DNA of 5,567 nucleotides, taken from the NCBI GenBank assembly GCA_028691595.1, contig JAQUZA010000241.1, forward strand, positions 1 to 5,567, in the 5' to 3' direction. Of this stretch, positions 1 to 5,567 are shown piece after piece (the first letter of the stretch is position 1; each line of letters opens with the position of its first letter). The notes under the pieces are model-generated. The model was not told where the DNA came from, ran no database searches, and saw nothing but the letters and a program-made list of their open reading frames with translations. The translations under genes were made by a program, and so were the position numbers. This stretch comes from Candidatus Rifleibacteriota bacterium. GTDB taxonomy: Bacteria; Muiribacteriota; Ozemobacteria; Ozemobacterales; Ozemobacteraceae.

Positions 1-684
1 ATCGAGGGGCGTTTTCCTTCGCCATTTAACTACCAGCAGCAGGCCCGGCTTTTTATTCCCACCGATATTCCTGACCCGGCCAGCCCGATATTTGCCGAAA
101 AGGTCAGCGGGCCGCTTTTTGACATTATCTGGGCTTCCCGGGGCGGAGCTCTGGTTTTATGCACTTCTTACGGCCATCTTAACCAGTTTTATAATAATTT
201 ATCGCCGCGATTGGCTGCCGAAGGCCTCGAATGTTACAAACAGGGAGAACTCGAACGCCACCATCTGCTCGAACTTTTTAAAGAAGACGGCAACGCGGTT
301 CTATTCGCAACCGACAGTTTCTGGGAAGGCGTTGATATTCCTGGTTCGGCTTTGCGTAATCTCATAATTACCCGCCTGCCGTTCGCAACCCCGAATGACC
401 CGGTTCTTGAAGCGCGCAAAGAAAAAATTAAAGCCGAAGGTGGTAATGCCTTTCGTGATTATCAGCTGCCCATGGCGGCGATTAAGCTGAAGCAGGGCTT
501 TGGCCGCCTGATTCGTAAAAAGGACGACCGGGGCACCATCTGGATACTTGATAACCGCATCGTCAGCAAAAGCTACGGCAGCTATTTTCTTGAGTCATTA
601 CCAGAGTTGCCGGTAATGCGCGGCAAGTTTCATGCGCTTGCCGGCATGGCCCGTAAATTTTTTGAAACTGATGGCCCTGATTGA
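1..684 (+). CDS. dinG: DinG/XPD-like ATP-dependent DNA helicase, C-terminal part (5' end outside window)
   Basis: The frame is open from the first base and ends at TGA 682-684, followed directly by an in-frame TAG. It gives the last 227 residues of a superfamily 2 helicase of the DinG/YoaA/XPD type, which unwinds DNA 5'-to-3' using ATP in repair and replication-conflict processing. Visible in order are a SPFNYQQQARLFIP stretch (fragment residues 7-20) typical of DinG proteins, a GALVLCTSY strand (49-57, start of helicase domain 2), motif V as FWEGVDIPG (107-115), and motif VI as QGFGRLIR (165-172) with the arginines that contact ATP. The N-terminal Walker A and B motifs and the iron-sulfur cysteines, if present, lie outside the window, so whether it is an Fe-S helicase cannot be judged. 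The TTG at 211 is not the real start, because conserved sequence continues upstream of it. DinG and YoaA cannot be separated from this fragment; the symbol denotes the family. The gene converges on the ankyrin gene, with 38 bases between the stops. Confidence 0.93.
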   Translation: MEGRFPSPFNYQQQARLFIPTDIPDPASPIFAEKVSGPLFDIIWASRGGALVLCTSYGHLNQFYNNLSPRLAAEGLECYKQGELERHHLLELFKEDGNAVLFATDSFWEGVDIPGSALRNLIITRLPFATPNDPVLEARKEKIKAEGGNAFRDYQLPMAAIKLKQGFGRLIRKKDDRGTIWILDNRIVSKSYGSYFLESLPELPVMRGKFHALAGMARKFFETDGPD

Positions 685-722
685 TAGCCTAAGTTGAGGG
701 GGCAGCCAGAACAGACCAGCGG

Positions 723-2000
723 TCAGGCATTACCGTTAAGCTGTTTAAAAAATTCGACAAGTTCTGGTTCTTCTGCGTCTTCGGCAATCTGCAGCAGGGT
801 CAGGCCGGCCTGATTTTTCATGTTAAGATCGGCTCCTGCTGATATCAGGCTTTTCACTGCCTCGATCGAGCCATCTTCGACAGCATGCATAAGGGCTGTA
901 TTGCCTGAGTCGTCGCGACGGTCGAGAAGCACACCATATTCAAGCAGCAGGGCGAGCACGTCGTAATGCTCTTCGATAACCGCTCTGATCAATGGGGTCG
1001 CCCCGAAGATCCCTTTTATCTCAGGGTCGGCACCACCATCGAGCAGTGCTTTAACTATGCGGGGGTTGCCGAGATTGACTGCAATCAGAAGTGGTGAAGC
1101 GCCTTGCACAGCTTCGCAACGATGCAGATCAGAATCTTTTTCAATCAGCATTTCGACGGCGGCAAAATTATCGTTTTGAATGGCTTTGAATAAAAGTGTC
1201 AGGCCGGTTTCGTCATTTTCATTGATCACCTGAGGATATTGCTTGATAAGCGCCGCCAGTTCGGTAAGGCGGTTGTCGGTGAGCAGGCTCACAGCTTTGT
1301 TGAATTGCCCGGAAACCGTTATGGTGCCAGGTATTTTGTTGATCGAATCGACAAGTTCTACAAGGCGCAGCCTGTCAAGATTGTCAGGCAGTCTTTCAAG
1401 GTAGCCGGCCAGATCGCCGAGGCTATTTAGAAGAATTGCTGCCACTGTAAGGCTTGAAGACTGGCGATAATTTGCCAGCAGGCATTCGAGGCCCTGAACA
1501 TAGAGAACCGGAATATCATTGCTCTTGCCAAAACCGGTTAAAAACCTGGCGAAGCCGAAATTCAAGCGGTTCTGCTTCAGTCTCTCAAAATATATGCAGG
1601 CATTCTGGGCTTTCTGAACCCTGGCGATAATTTCAGGGTCATGAAAAGAGCTTGTCCAGGCGAGCCGTGAAAGTTTGAGCGTCAGGCTGGCGTTTTCGGC
1701 GGCGCAGGCTAGTTCGGCGGCGACACTGGTCATGTAGGCCGTCTGGGTGCGGTCAAGCACAAAGGGGTGGTCTTCGTGCTGCATAAAGAGGTCGAGGGCT
1801 TCTGAATTGCGGTCGAGCCTGACCATACAGAGAAAGTGGTAATAACGCTGCCAGCCAAAAATTGCCGGGTCAACGGGCGGGTTGGCCAGAAGCCGGCTGC
1901 GCATTTCAAGGCAAAGCTCGAGTGCAGTGGGGTAATTGTTCTGACTAAGCTGGGTGGCGATCTGTTTAAGATAGGTTTCGAAAATATTCGGTGTTGTCAT
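723..2000 (-). CDS. Ankyrin-repeat protein with helical (TPR-like) N-terminal half
   Basis: This 425-residue protein has no signal peptide or membrane segment, so it is probably cytoplasmic. Residues 1 to about 225 are almost all amphipathic helix, with spacing reminiscent of TPR-like hairpins, but no family is recognised. Ankyrin repeats fill the C-terminal third. A degenerate half-repeat lies at about 233-263. Repeats follow at about 264-297 (ETGLTLLFKAI), 299-331 (GASPLLIAV, with GGADPEIKG), 332-364 (GATPLIRAV), 365-397 (GNTALMHAV, with AGADLNMKN), and a shortened capping repeat at 398-425 (GLTLLQIAE). Ankyrin repeats bind other proteins; the partner here is unknown. The ATG at 1998-2000 follows the stop of the upstream pseudopilin gene by three bases. 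It has only a weak Shine-Dalgarno (TGGA about 7 bases upstream), so translation is probably coupled to the pilin gene. The neighbour suggests, but does not prove, a link to pilus or secretion function. No terminator is visible in the 38 bases after its stop. Confidence 0.9.
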   Translation of the reverse strand: MTTPNIFETYLKQIATQLSQNNYPTALELCLEMRSRLLANPPVDPAIFGWQRYYHFLCMVRLDRNSEALDLFMQHEDHPFVLDRTQTAYMTSVAAELACAAENASLTLKLSRLAWTSSFHDPEIIARVQKAQNACIYFERLKQNRLNFGFARFLTGFGKSNDIPVLYVQGLECLLANYRQSSSLTVAAILLNSLGDLAGYLERLPDNLDRLRLVELVDSINKIPGTITVSGQFNKAVSLLTDNRLTELAALIKQYPQVINENDETGLTLLFKAIQNDNFAAVEMLIEKDSDLHRCEAVQGASPLLIAVNLGNPRIVKALLDGGADPEIKGIFGATPLIRAVIEEHYDVLALLLEYGVLLDRRDDSGNTALMHAVEDGSIEAVKSLISAGADLNMKNQAGLTLLQIAEDAEEPELVEFFKQLNGNA

Positions 2001-2003
2001 GTT

Positions 2004-2387
2004 TTATTCCAGGTAACCGTGATCGTCGCCATTGTTGGTTTCTACGCAGCTGACCCGCAGATTTTCCTTTTCATTTTGTATCCAATAACGGCCGCCACAG
2101 GGGCAGACCGGCTTATGCCTGAGATAACCGAGTTCTTTGAGCTTGTCGACGGTAAGATTTTCGTTATCCACCGCAGCCATTTCGGTCTGACACTGAATTG
2201 CAGCATTCAATATCACCCGAAGATTTTCGCGACAACTGGTGCGGCGGATTCGGGTTCTGATATTCGAAAAGCTCCAGGATGCCATGGTTACAAGAATACC
2301 GATAATCGCAATGACGATCATCAGTTCTATCAGCGTAAAGCCCCTTTTCTGAGGCAATGGCGAAAGTCGCTCGGTGTTAATACTCAT
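2004..2387 (-). CDS. Type IV pilin-like / type II secretion pseudopilin-like prepilin
   Basis: This 127-residue protein begins with a class III signal peptide. After a 16-residue leader ending in KRG comes FTLIELMIVIAIIGILV, so prepilin peptidase should cut after Gly16, leaving methylatable Phe17 with the conserved Glu at +5 (Glu21). The hydrophobic N-terminal helix runs to about residue 38. A short globular part follows, with C-P-C-G-G-R-Y at 95-101, Cys114 and His123-Gly124. This resembles small pseudopilins that carry a CPxGGxY...C...HG-type C-terminus. It would sit in the inner membrane and be assembled into a pilus or pseudopilus. No assembly ATPase, platform protein, secretin or peptidase gene is in the window, so it is an orphan here. 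The ATG at 2385-2387 has no good Shine-Dalgarno. A TTG at codon 11 would give a shorter, more usual leader, but the ATG is kept. The gene precedes the ankyrin gene by three bases. Confidence 0.92.
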   Translation of the reverse strand: MSINTERLSPLPQKRGFTLIELMIVIAIIGILVTMASWSFSNIRTRIRRTSCRENLRVILNAAIQCQTEMAAVDNENLTVDKLKELGYLRHKPVCPCGGRYWIQNEKENLRVSCVETNNGDDHGYLE

Positions 2388-2400
2388 AAATTATGCTAAG

Positions 2401-2429
2401 ATAATAACCTGATTCAGGCAGAATTTAAA
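2401..2429 (-). promoter_or_regulatory. Candidate sigma-70-like promoter for the pseudopilin-ankyrin pair
   Basis: Read on the minus strand, TTTAAA (2424-2429, 4 of 6 matches to TTGACA) is followed after exactly 17 bases by TATTAT (2401-2406, 5 of 6 matches to TATAAT). Transcription would start near 2394, only about 7 bases before the pilin ATG, so the leader would be very short. That agrees with the absence of a Shine-Dalgarno. The perfect palindrome CCTGATTCAGG (2408-2418) lies inside the spacer. The assignment rests on pattern only. Confidence 0.35.
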
Positions 2430-2445
2430 GCGGCAAAATCATTCA

Positions 2446-2474
2446 TTGCAGAAATTGCCGGGCAGTTATATGAT
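2446..2474 (+). promoter_or_regulatory. Candidate sigma-70-like promoter for the methyltransferase gene
   Basis: TTGCAG (2446-2451) and TATGAT (2469-2474, 5 of 6 matches to TATAAT) are separated by 17 bases. Transcription would start near 2481, giving a leader of about 29 bases before the ATG at 2510. If correct, a TTG start at 2480 would lie at or before the transcription start, which favours the ATG. The -35 element matches only three of six bases, so the call is moderate to weak. Confidence 0.4.
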
Positions 2475-2509
2475 TCTTTTTGAACTTATCGAAGGAAACA
2501 GGGGGATGT

Positions 2510-3547
2510 ATGGGTCTGACAGCCAAACTCGTTCTCAAAGCACTTGAAACAGGTATCGTTCCGGAGCGCCTCACGAGAACCTGGGTGCGCCATCTCTGTG
2601 CTCAGGCCATCGATCGTGCTTCTCTCGGTGATGTTGAGGCCCGGCACGCAGTATTCAGACAGATAAACAAAGAACTTAAAATGGGATCCTCTCTGCGCCT
2701 CGAGCCAAATGTCGAGACCGAGGGCATCGAAATGGGAGCCGAATTTTTCGAACTATTTCTTGGAAAGCGCTTGAATCTCGGCTGCTGCTATTTTCAGACC
2801 GGGGCCGAAGACCTTGATGATGCTGAAGATACCATGCTCTGGATGTCAGCTGATCGTGCGCATATCCGTGATGGAATGAATATTCTCGAAATTGGCTGCG
2901 GCTGGGGAGCCATGACTTTCTGGCTGGCAGAACAGTTTCCCCAGGCTAGAATCACTGCAGTTGCCGAAAACACAAGCCGGGCAATACATCTGCAGAAACG
3001 ACTTAAAGAGCTTGAATTGCCCAATGTGAAGGTTATTGCCGCTGAATTTCAGGATCTCAACTTTGCCGGCGAATTTGACCGCGTAATCTGCCTCGAACGC
3101 TTTGACCTTATTGCCTCGTTCCCGGCCTGGGATAAAAAGATCCACAGCTGGCTCAAACCAGAAGGGAAGTTTTTTCTGCAGCACCTGGTGCACTCTGAAT
3201 ACGCCTATTACCAGGATTCAGTCGGGCTCGATGATTTTCCCGGCAACAGTGTGGTAAACCAGAGACTGGTTCCTTCTGCCGAGCTTCTGACCATCTGTCA
3301 GAAAACCTTTTGTGTCGAAGATTACTGGAAAATCAGCGGCGAACATTATAAAAAAACAGCCGAACGCTGGCTTAACCGTTACTATTTTAATCGCCTGGCC
3401 ATTTTGCCTCTGTTCGAAAAAGTTTACGGCAAAAAGATGGCCTGGACCTGGCTGCAACGCTGGCGCCTCTATCTGATCGCACTCAGCGAACAGACCGGCT
3501 ACAACCGTGGCCAGGAATGGATTACCGCCCAGTATCTCTTCGGTTAG
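2510..3547 (+). CDS. CFA-synthase-family SAM-dependent methyltransferase (coclaurine N-methyltransferase-like)
   Basis: This 345-residue protein aligns by eye over its whole length with the cyclopropane-fatty-acyl-phospholipid synthase superfamily, closest in style to the coclaurine N-methyltransferase-like branch. Numbered from the ATG at 2510, a helical N-terminus leads to the conserved LGCCYF (89-94), then DAEDTML, and the SAM-binding motif I LEIGCGWG (126-133). The acidic strand end TAVAEN (149-154), FDRVICLE (189-196), the SWLKPEGK turn (213-220) and HSEYAY (228-233) follow. The tail ends in RWRLYLIALSE and GQEWITAQYLF, both typical of this branch. The usual active-site E-x-F-E-H reads E196-R-F198-D199-L200 here, so the histidine is lost. 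Likely roles are methyl transfer to an amine or to a lipid; the substrate is unknown. A TTG at 2480 would add ten residues but has no ribosome site, whereas the ATG has a purine-rich GAAGGAAACAGGGGG at 2491-2505. A strong terminator follows the stop, so the gene is probably monocistronic. Confidence 0.88.
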   Translation: MGLTAKLVLKALETGIVPERLTRTWVRHLCAQAIDRASLGDVEARHAVFRQINKELKMGSSLRLEPNVETEGIEMGAEFFELFLGKRLNLGCCYFQTGAEDLDDAEDTMLWMSADRAHIRDGMNILEIGCGWGAMTFWLAEQFPQARITAVAENTSRAIHLQKRLKELELPNVKVIAAEFQDLNFAGEFDRVICLERFDLIASFPAWDKKIHSWLKPEGKFFLQHLVHSEYAYYQDSVGLDDFPGNSVVNQRLVPSAELLTICQKTFCVEDYWKISGEHYKKTAERWLNRYYFNRLAILPLFEKVYGKKMAWTWLQRWRLYLIALSEQTGYNRGQEWITAQYLFG

Positions 3548-3567
3548 ACAGCCTGAAAAACACCCAC

Positions 3568-3605
3568 AAAAAAGCCGCCCGGCAAACTTGCCCGGGCGGC
3601 TTTTT
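3568..3605. terminator. Bidirectional rho-independent terminator between convergent genes
   Basis: A GC-rich hairpin has its left arm at 3574-3585 (GCCGCCCGGCAA) and its right arm at 3588-3600 (TTGCCCGGGCGGC), pairing with one bulged base and a tiny loop. TTTTT follows at 3601-3605 on the plus strand, and AAAAAA at 3568-3573 gives a U-run on the minus strand. It can therefore end both the methyltransferase transcript (stop at 3547) and the Bax-inhibitor-like transcript (stop at 3624) running towards it. Confidence 0.93.
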
Positions 3606-3623
3606 AACAACAAATATGTTGCA

Positions 3624-4361
3624 TCAGTCACGGCGTTGCAGCATTGACAGAAGTCTGAGAAGCTCTAGATACAACCAGACCAGTGTCACCAGCAGACCGA
3701 AGGCACCATACCATTCCATGTGTTCAGGGGCATGGTTGGCGGCACCTTTAAAAATCATGTCAAAGTCGAGAATAAGGTTCAGAGCTGCGATTACCACCAC
3801 GACCAGGCTGATAATGATGCCCATGCCGCCCGCAGCATGAATAGGCGAAGAGATGCCGAACATGCTGAGAATCATTGAAAACAGGTAAGCAAAAGCAACA
3901 CCCATGGTTGCTGATATGACACCTGTTTTGAATTTTTCGGTGGGCTTAACAATCTCTGTCTTGTAGAGGAAGAGCATACCGAAAAGGGTCGCCAGCGTCA
4001 AAACCACAGCATTAAGAACAATTCCTTTGTAGGCCATATGAAAAAGAGCCGAGATGCCACCAAGGGCCAGACCTTCAAAAACCGCATACAGTGGGGCAGT
4101 GAAGCGGGCGTTGGCCGGAGAAAAAATGGTTATCAGCGCCATAATCAGGCCGCCAAAGATACCGAGATACATCATTGATTGAATGCTGGCTGCACCTTCA
4201 AGTGCCATTTTCCAGGTGAAGCTGCCGGCGGTGATTACCAGCAGCATCAGAAACCCGATTTTGTTAATGGTGCCCTGAACGGTCATCGTGCCACTGGCGG
4301 CACCCGTTGATTGAAAATACTCGTCTTTAAAGGCCGGGTTAGAACTTCTGTCAAAAGCCAT
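3624..4361 (-). CDS. Bax inhibitor-1/YccA-family membrane protein
   Basis: This 245-residue integral membrane protein has about seven hydrophobic helices, at roughly 33-50, 62-81, 88-109, 114-135, 145-168, 178-202 and 215-238. The N-terminal SSNPAF motif (6-11), FEGL (95-98), LILDFDMI (196-203) and EWYGAFGLLVTLVWLYLE (216-233) mark the bacterial Bax inhibitor-1 subfamily usually annotated as Bax inhibitor-1/YccA. Related members such as Bacillus YetJ are pH-sensitive calcium-leak channels gated by an acidic pair in the last two helices. Here the likely counterparts are Asp199 (or Asp201) and Glu233, which is inference. The exact role in bacteria is mostly unknown. The ATG at 4359-4361 has a strong Shine-Dalgarno, GGAGG, at 4371-4375 with a 9-base spacer, which fixes the start. 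The gene lies 85 bases after the coiled-coil membrane protein gene on the same strand. No convincing promoter was found in that gap, so it may be read from the upstream operon. Confidence 0.93.
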   Translation of the reverse strand: MAFDRSSNPAFKDEYFQSTGAASGTMTVQGTINKIGFLMLLVITAGSFTWKMALEGAASIQSMMYLGIFGGLIMALITIFSPANARFTAPLYAVFEGLALGGISALFHMAYKGIVLNAVVLTLATLFGMLFLYKTEIVKPTEKFKTGVISATMGVAFAYLFSMILSMFGISSPIHAAGGMGIIISLVVVVIAALNLILDFDMIFKGAANHAPEHMEWYGAFGLLVTLVWLYLELLRLLSMLQRRD

Positions 4362-4446
4362 AAGAATTTTCCTCCGTTAGAATCTAATTCAACGCCCGGG
4401 AATATGGGCAGGGATACACCAACTTACTGTGTCATAAATGTCGCAC

Positions 4447-5475
4447 CTAGCTGCGACTGAGTTTTTCGGCTTCGAGCAGACCTTTTTCAAGGTCTTCAAG
4501 ACCGGTTCTGATACTATCGACTTCTTTAACCATTGCATCGGAAGATGCCTGCAGACTCATGGCATCGGCGAATTTAAGGCTGTTCATGTGATCCATGAGG
4601 CTGTCGAAGAGATCACGCATCTGAATTTTTTGCATCTTCACACGATTTAGACCAGTCTCGAGGTCATTAAGTTTCAAAAATCTTTTTTTGCGTTGTTCGA
4701 CGGTTGCCTGAATTTGAGCTTTGGCAACTTCGTCTTTTTCTTCTGCCAGTTGCTTTTCGAAGCCTTGAAGTTCAGCAGAGAGCTTTTCGCGGTCAATATT
4801 CTGCAGATAACTGCCAAGACCGGCAGTACGGGCAAGAACCCTGGCATGCTTAACCTGCAGTTCTTCAACCTGGTCGATGATTTTCTGTAGAGCACCTTTC
4901 ATTGCAGGTTTTGCTGTTTTATGGCTTTTTCTGACTTTGATCAATTCACCTTCAACATCGGTGAATTCTTTAAGATCATTTTCGAGAAGGAGTTCAGGGT
5001 CAACATCAACTTCGGAAATTTTCAGAATTCTCCGGCGCAGGTTGCCCTGACTGAGTGATTCGGCCAGGTCAGCCGCCCCGGAGGTAATGTTCTGCAAGGT
5101 CACGCCGCGCTGAAAGCCAAGAACCAATATTCCTGAGGCGATGGCGGCAATTGAATAAAAGCTGAGGCCAGCCGCCAGCACGATGTAAGGTACGAAAAAC
5201 AGAGCAAATGCAGTGAACAGATAACTGGCATCTCGTTCACGCACTGTTACAACAAGCATTACCAGTGCCAACAGGTGAAAAAACAGCTGTGATTCACTTG
5301 AAACGCCCTCGGCGGCTTTAAAAATCCACATCATGTAGGCATTGACGGTCAGACCACAGAATGAGGCCAGGGTGCGCCTGACTTTGCTGTCATCGGCGTT
5401 CTGATCGAGAATCTGCACATTCTGGACTTTGCGCACCGCCAGAGGTGCCTGGTTAGCTTGTTTAGTTACTGGCAT
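4447..5475 (-). CDS. Unrecognised membrane protein with long C-terminal coiled coil
   Basis: No family is recognised for this 342-residue protein. After a polar N-terminus (1-33) come about four hydrophobic stretches, at roughly 36-54, 62-78, 83-102 and 104-121, the last two almost continuous. The short polar breaks hold basic and acidic residues (VRERDAS at 78-84). From about 130 the protein is soluble, with a linker containing NLRRRI (145-150) and an acidic SEVDVDPELLLEND segment (154-167). Residues about 190-300 and 312-340 are long charged helices with heptad-like leucine spacing, i.e. a probable coiled coil with breaks near GLGS (219-222) and around 300-312. The tail likely lies in the cytoplasm, although the topology is not certain. 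A scaffold or protein-binding role is conceivable, but there is no catalytic motif. The ATG at 5473-5475 has GAGGAG 5 bases upstream, overlapping the stop codon of the preceding membrane gene, which suggests coupled synthesis. Confidence 0.85.
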   Translation of the reverse strand: MPVTKQANQAPLAVRKVQNVQILDQNADDSKVRRTLASFCGLTVNAYMMWIFKAAEGVSSESQLFFHLLALVMLVVTVRERDASYLFTAFALFFVPYIVLAAGLSFYSIAAIASGILVLGFQRGVTLQNITSGAADLAESLSQGNLRRRILKISEVDVDPELLLENDLKEFTDVEGELIKVRKSHKTAKPAMKGALQKIIDQVEELQVKHARVLARTAGLGSYLQNIDREKLSAELQGFEKQLAEEKDEVAKAQIQATVEQRKKRFLKLNDLETGLNRVKMQKIQMRDLFDSLMDHMNSLKFADAMSLQASSDAMVKEVDSIRTGLEDLEKGLLEAEKLSRS

Positions 5476-5480
5476 GGGAT

Positions 5481-5486
5481 CTCCTC
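5481..5486 (-). promoter_or_regulatory. Ribosome binding site overlapping the upstream stop codon
   Basis: On the minus strand, GAGGAG lies 5 bases before the ATG at 5473-5475. The upstream gene ends with TGA at 5485-5487, so its stop shares two bases with this site (TGAGGAG). Ribosomes finishing the upstream gene would be placed at the next start, the usual layout for translational coupling. It also fixes the start of the coiled-coil membrane protein. Confidence 0.8.
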
Positions 5487-5567
5487 ATGATTTGTCGCCC
5501 GGGAACAGGAAAAGGAAAATTGCATTAAGGAAACTGATCGGAATCATGATGATAATGTAAACAACCC
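5485..5567 (-). CDS. C-terminal end of a hydrophobic membrane protein (5' end outside window)
   Basis: Only one minus-strand frame stays open from the window edge; it ends with TGA at 5485-5487. The visible 26 residues are almost entirely hydrophobic, including IPISFLNAIFLFLF, and close with PGDKS. This fits a last transmembrane helix with a short polar tail. An internal ATG would give a 20-residue peptide but has no ribosome site, so a longer gene reaching in from the right is more likely. The overlap of its stop with the next gene's ribosome site supports its being translated and in the same operon. Too little is visible to name a family. Confidence 0.6.
   Translation of the reverse strand, partial: VVYIIIMIPISFLNAIFLFLFPGDKS

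Noticed and set aside
92..367. A 91-codon plus-strand open frame in another frame of the helicase
   Set aside because: It overlaps the DinG-like frame, which carries the conserved helicase motifs; this frame has none.
685..722. A possible terminator between the convergent helicase and ankyrin genes
   Set aside because: Only a 4-bp GACC/GGTC stem with a 3-base loop is present near 713-723, with no T-run on either strand.
1461..1633. The 13-base direct repeat CTGGCGATAATTT at 1461-1473 and 1621-1633
   Set aside because: Both copies lie inside the ankyrin gene in different codon frames (offset 160). A match this short is expected by chance in a window of this size and no element surrounds it.
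1836..2399. A 187-codon plus-strand open frame across the start of the ankyrin gene and the whole pseudopilin gene
   Set aside because: It lies antisense to two well-supported genes, has no recognisable domain, and its composition is explained by the complementary strand of the prepilin and ankyrin codons.
2480..2509. TTG start giving ten more residues to the methyltransferase
   Set aside because: There is no ribosome site before it, and it lies at or upstream of the predicted transcription start. The ATG at 2510 has purine-rich sequence just upstream and fits the usual family N-terminus.
2506..2547. A 13-codon open frame starting at ATG 2506, well spaced from AAGGA and overlapping the methyltransferase start
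   Set aside because: Very short, no conserved features, and close ATGs in this purine-rich stretch are expected by chance. A leader-peptide role cannot be supported.
3218..3631. A 137-codon minus-strand open frame over the methyltransferase end and the terminator
   Set aside because: It is antisense to the conserved C-terminus of the methyltransferase and runs through the terminator hairpin. No domain is visible.

Overview
This is a bacterial chromosomal window of fairly even base composition (roughly half G+C by eye). It carries five complete protein genes and two genes cut by the window edges. Nothing fixes the species. A class III (prepilin) signal peptide, a DinG-type helicase, a CFA-synthase-family methyltransferase and a Bax-inhibitor-1-like membrane protein together suggest a Gram-negative-type or deep-branching uncultured bacterium. 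No RNA gene, insertion sequence, phage gene, CRISPR array, toxin-antitoxin pair or recognisable defence system is visible.

Left part (1-2387). The window opens inside the 3' end of a plus-strand DinG/XPD-like helicase, which ends at 684 with two stop codons in tandem. It faces a minus-strand pair. The first gene of that pair is a small pseudopilin-like protein (2004-2387). Three bases later comes a 425-residue cytoplasmic protein with a helical N-terminal half and ankyrin repeats in its C-terminal third (723-2000). This pair almost certainly shares one mRNA.

Centre (2388-3623). A divergent intergenic region of about 120 bp holds a plausible sigma-70-like promoter for each direction. A plus-strand methyltransferase of the cyclopropane-fatty-acid-synthase/coclaurine-N-methyltransferase family follows. 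Its SAM site is intact, but the catalytic E-x-F-E-H-like motif is altered. A strong bidirectional intrinsic terminator separates it from the convergent genes to the right.

Right part (3624-5567). Three genes run on the minus strand. The first is the last 26 codons of a hydrophobic membrane protein cut by the window edge. Next is an unrecognised 342-residue protein with a cluster of membrane segments and a long coiled-coil tail, whose ribosome binding site overlaps the upstream stop codon. After an 85-base gap comes a seven-helix Bax inhibitor-1/YccA-family protein. The first two are probably translationally coupled; the third may be in the same operon or have its own promoter.

The most notable points are the pseudopilin-ankyrin gene pair, the altered active-site motif of the methyltransferase, and the unrecognised membrane/coiled-coil gene. 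None of these amounts to a demonstrated new system from sequence alone.
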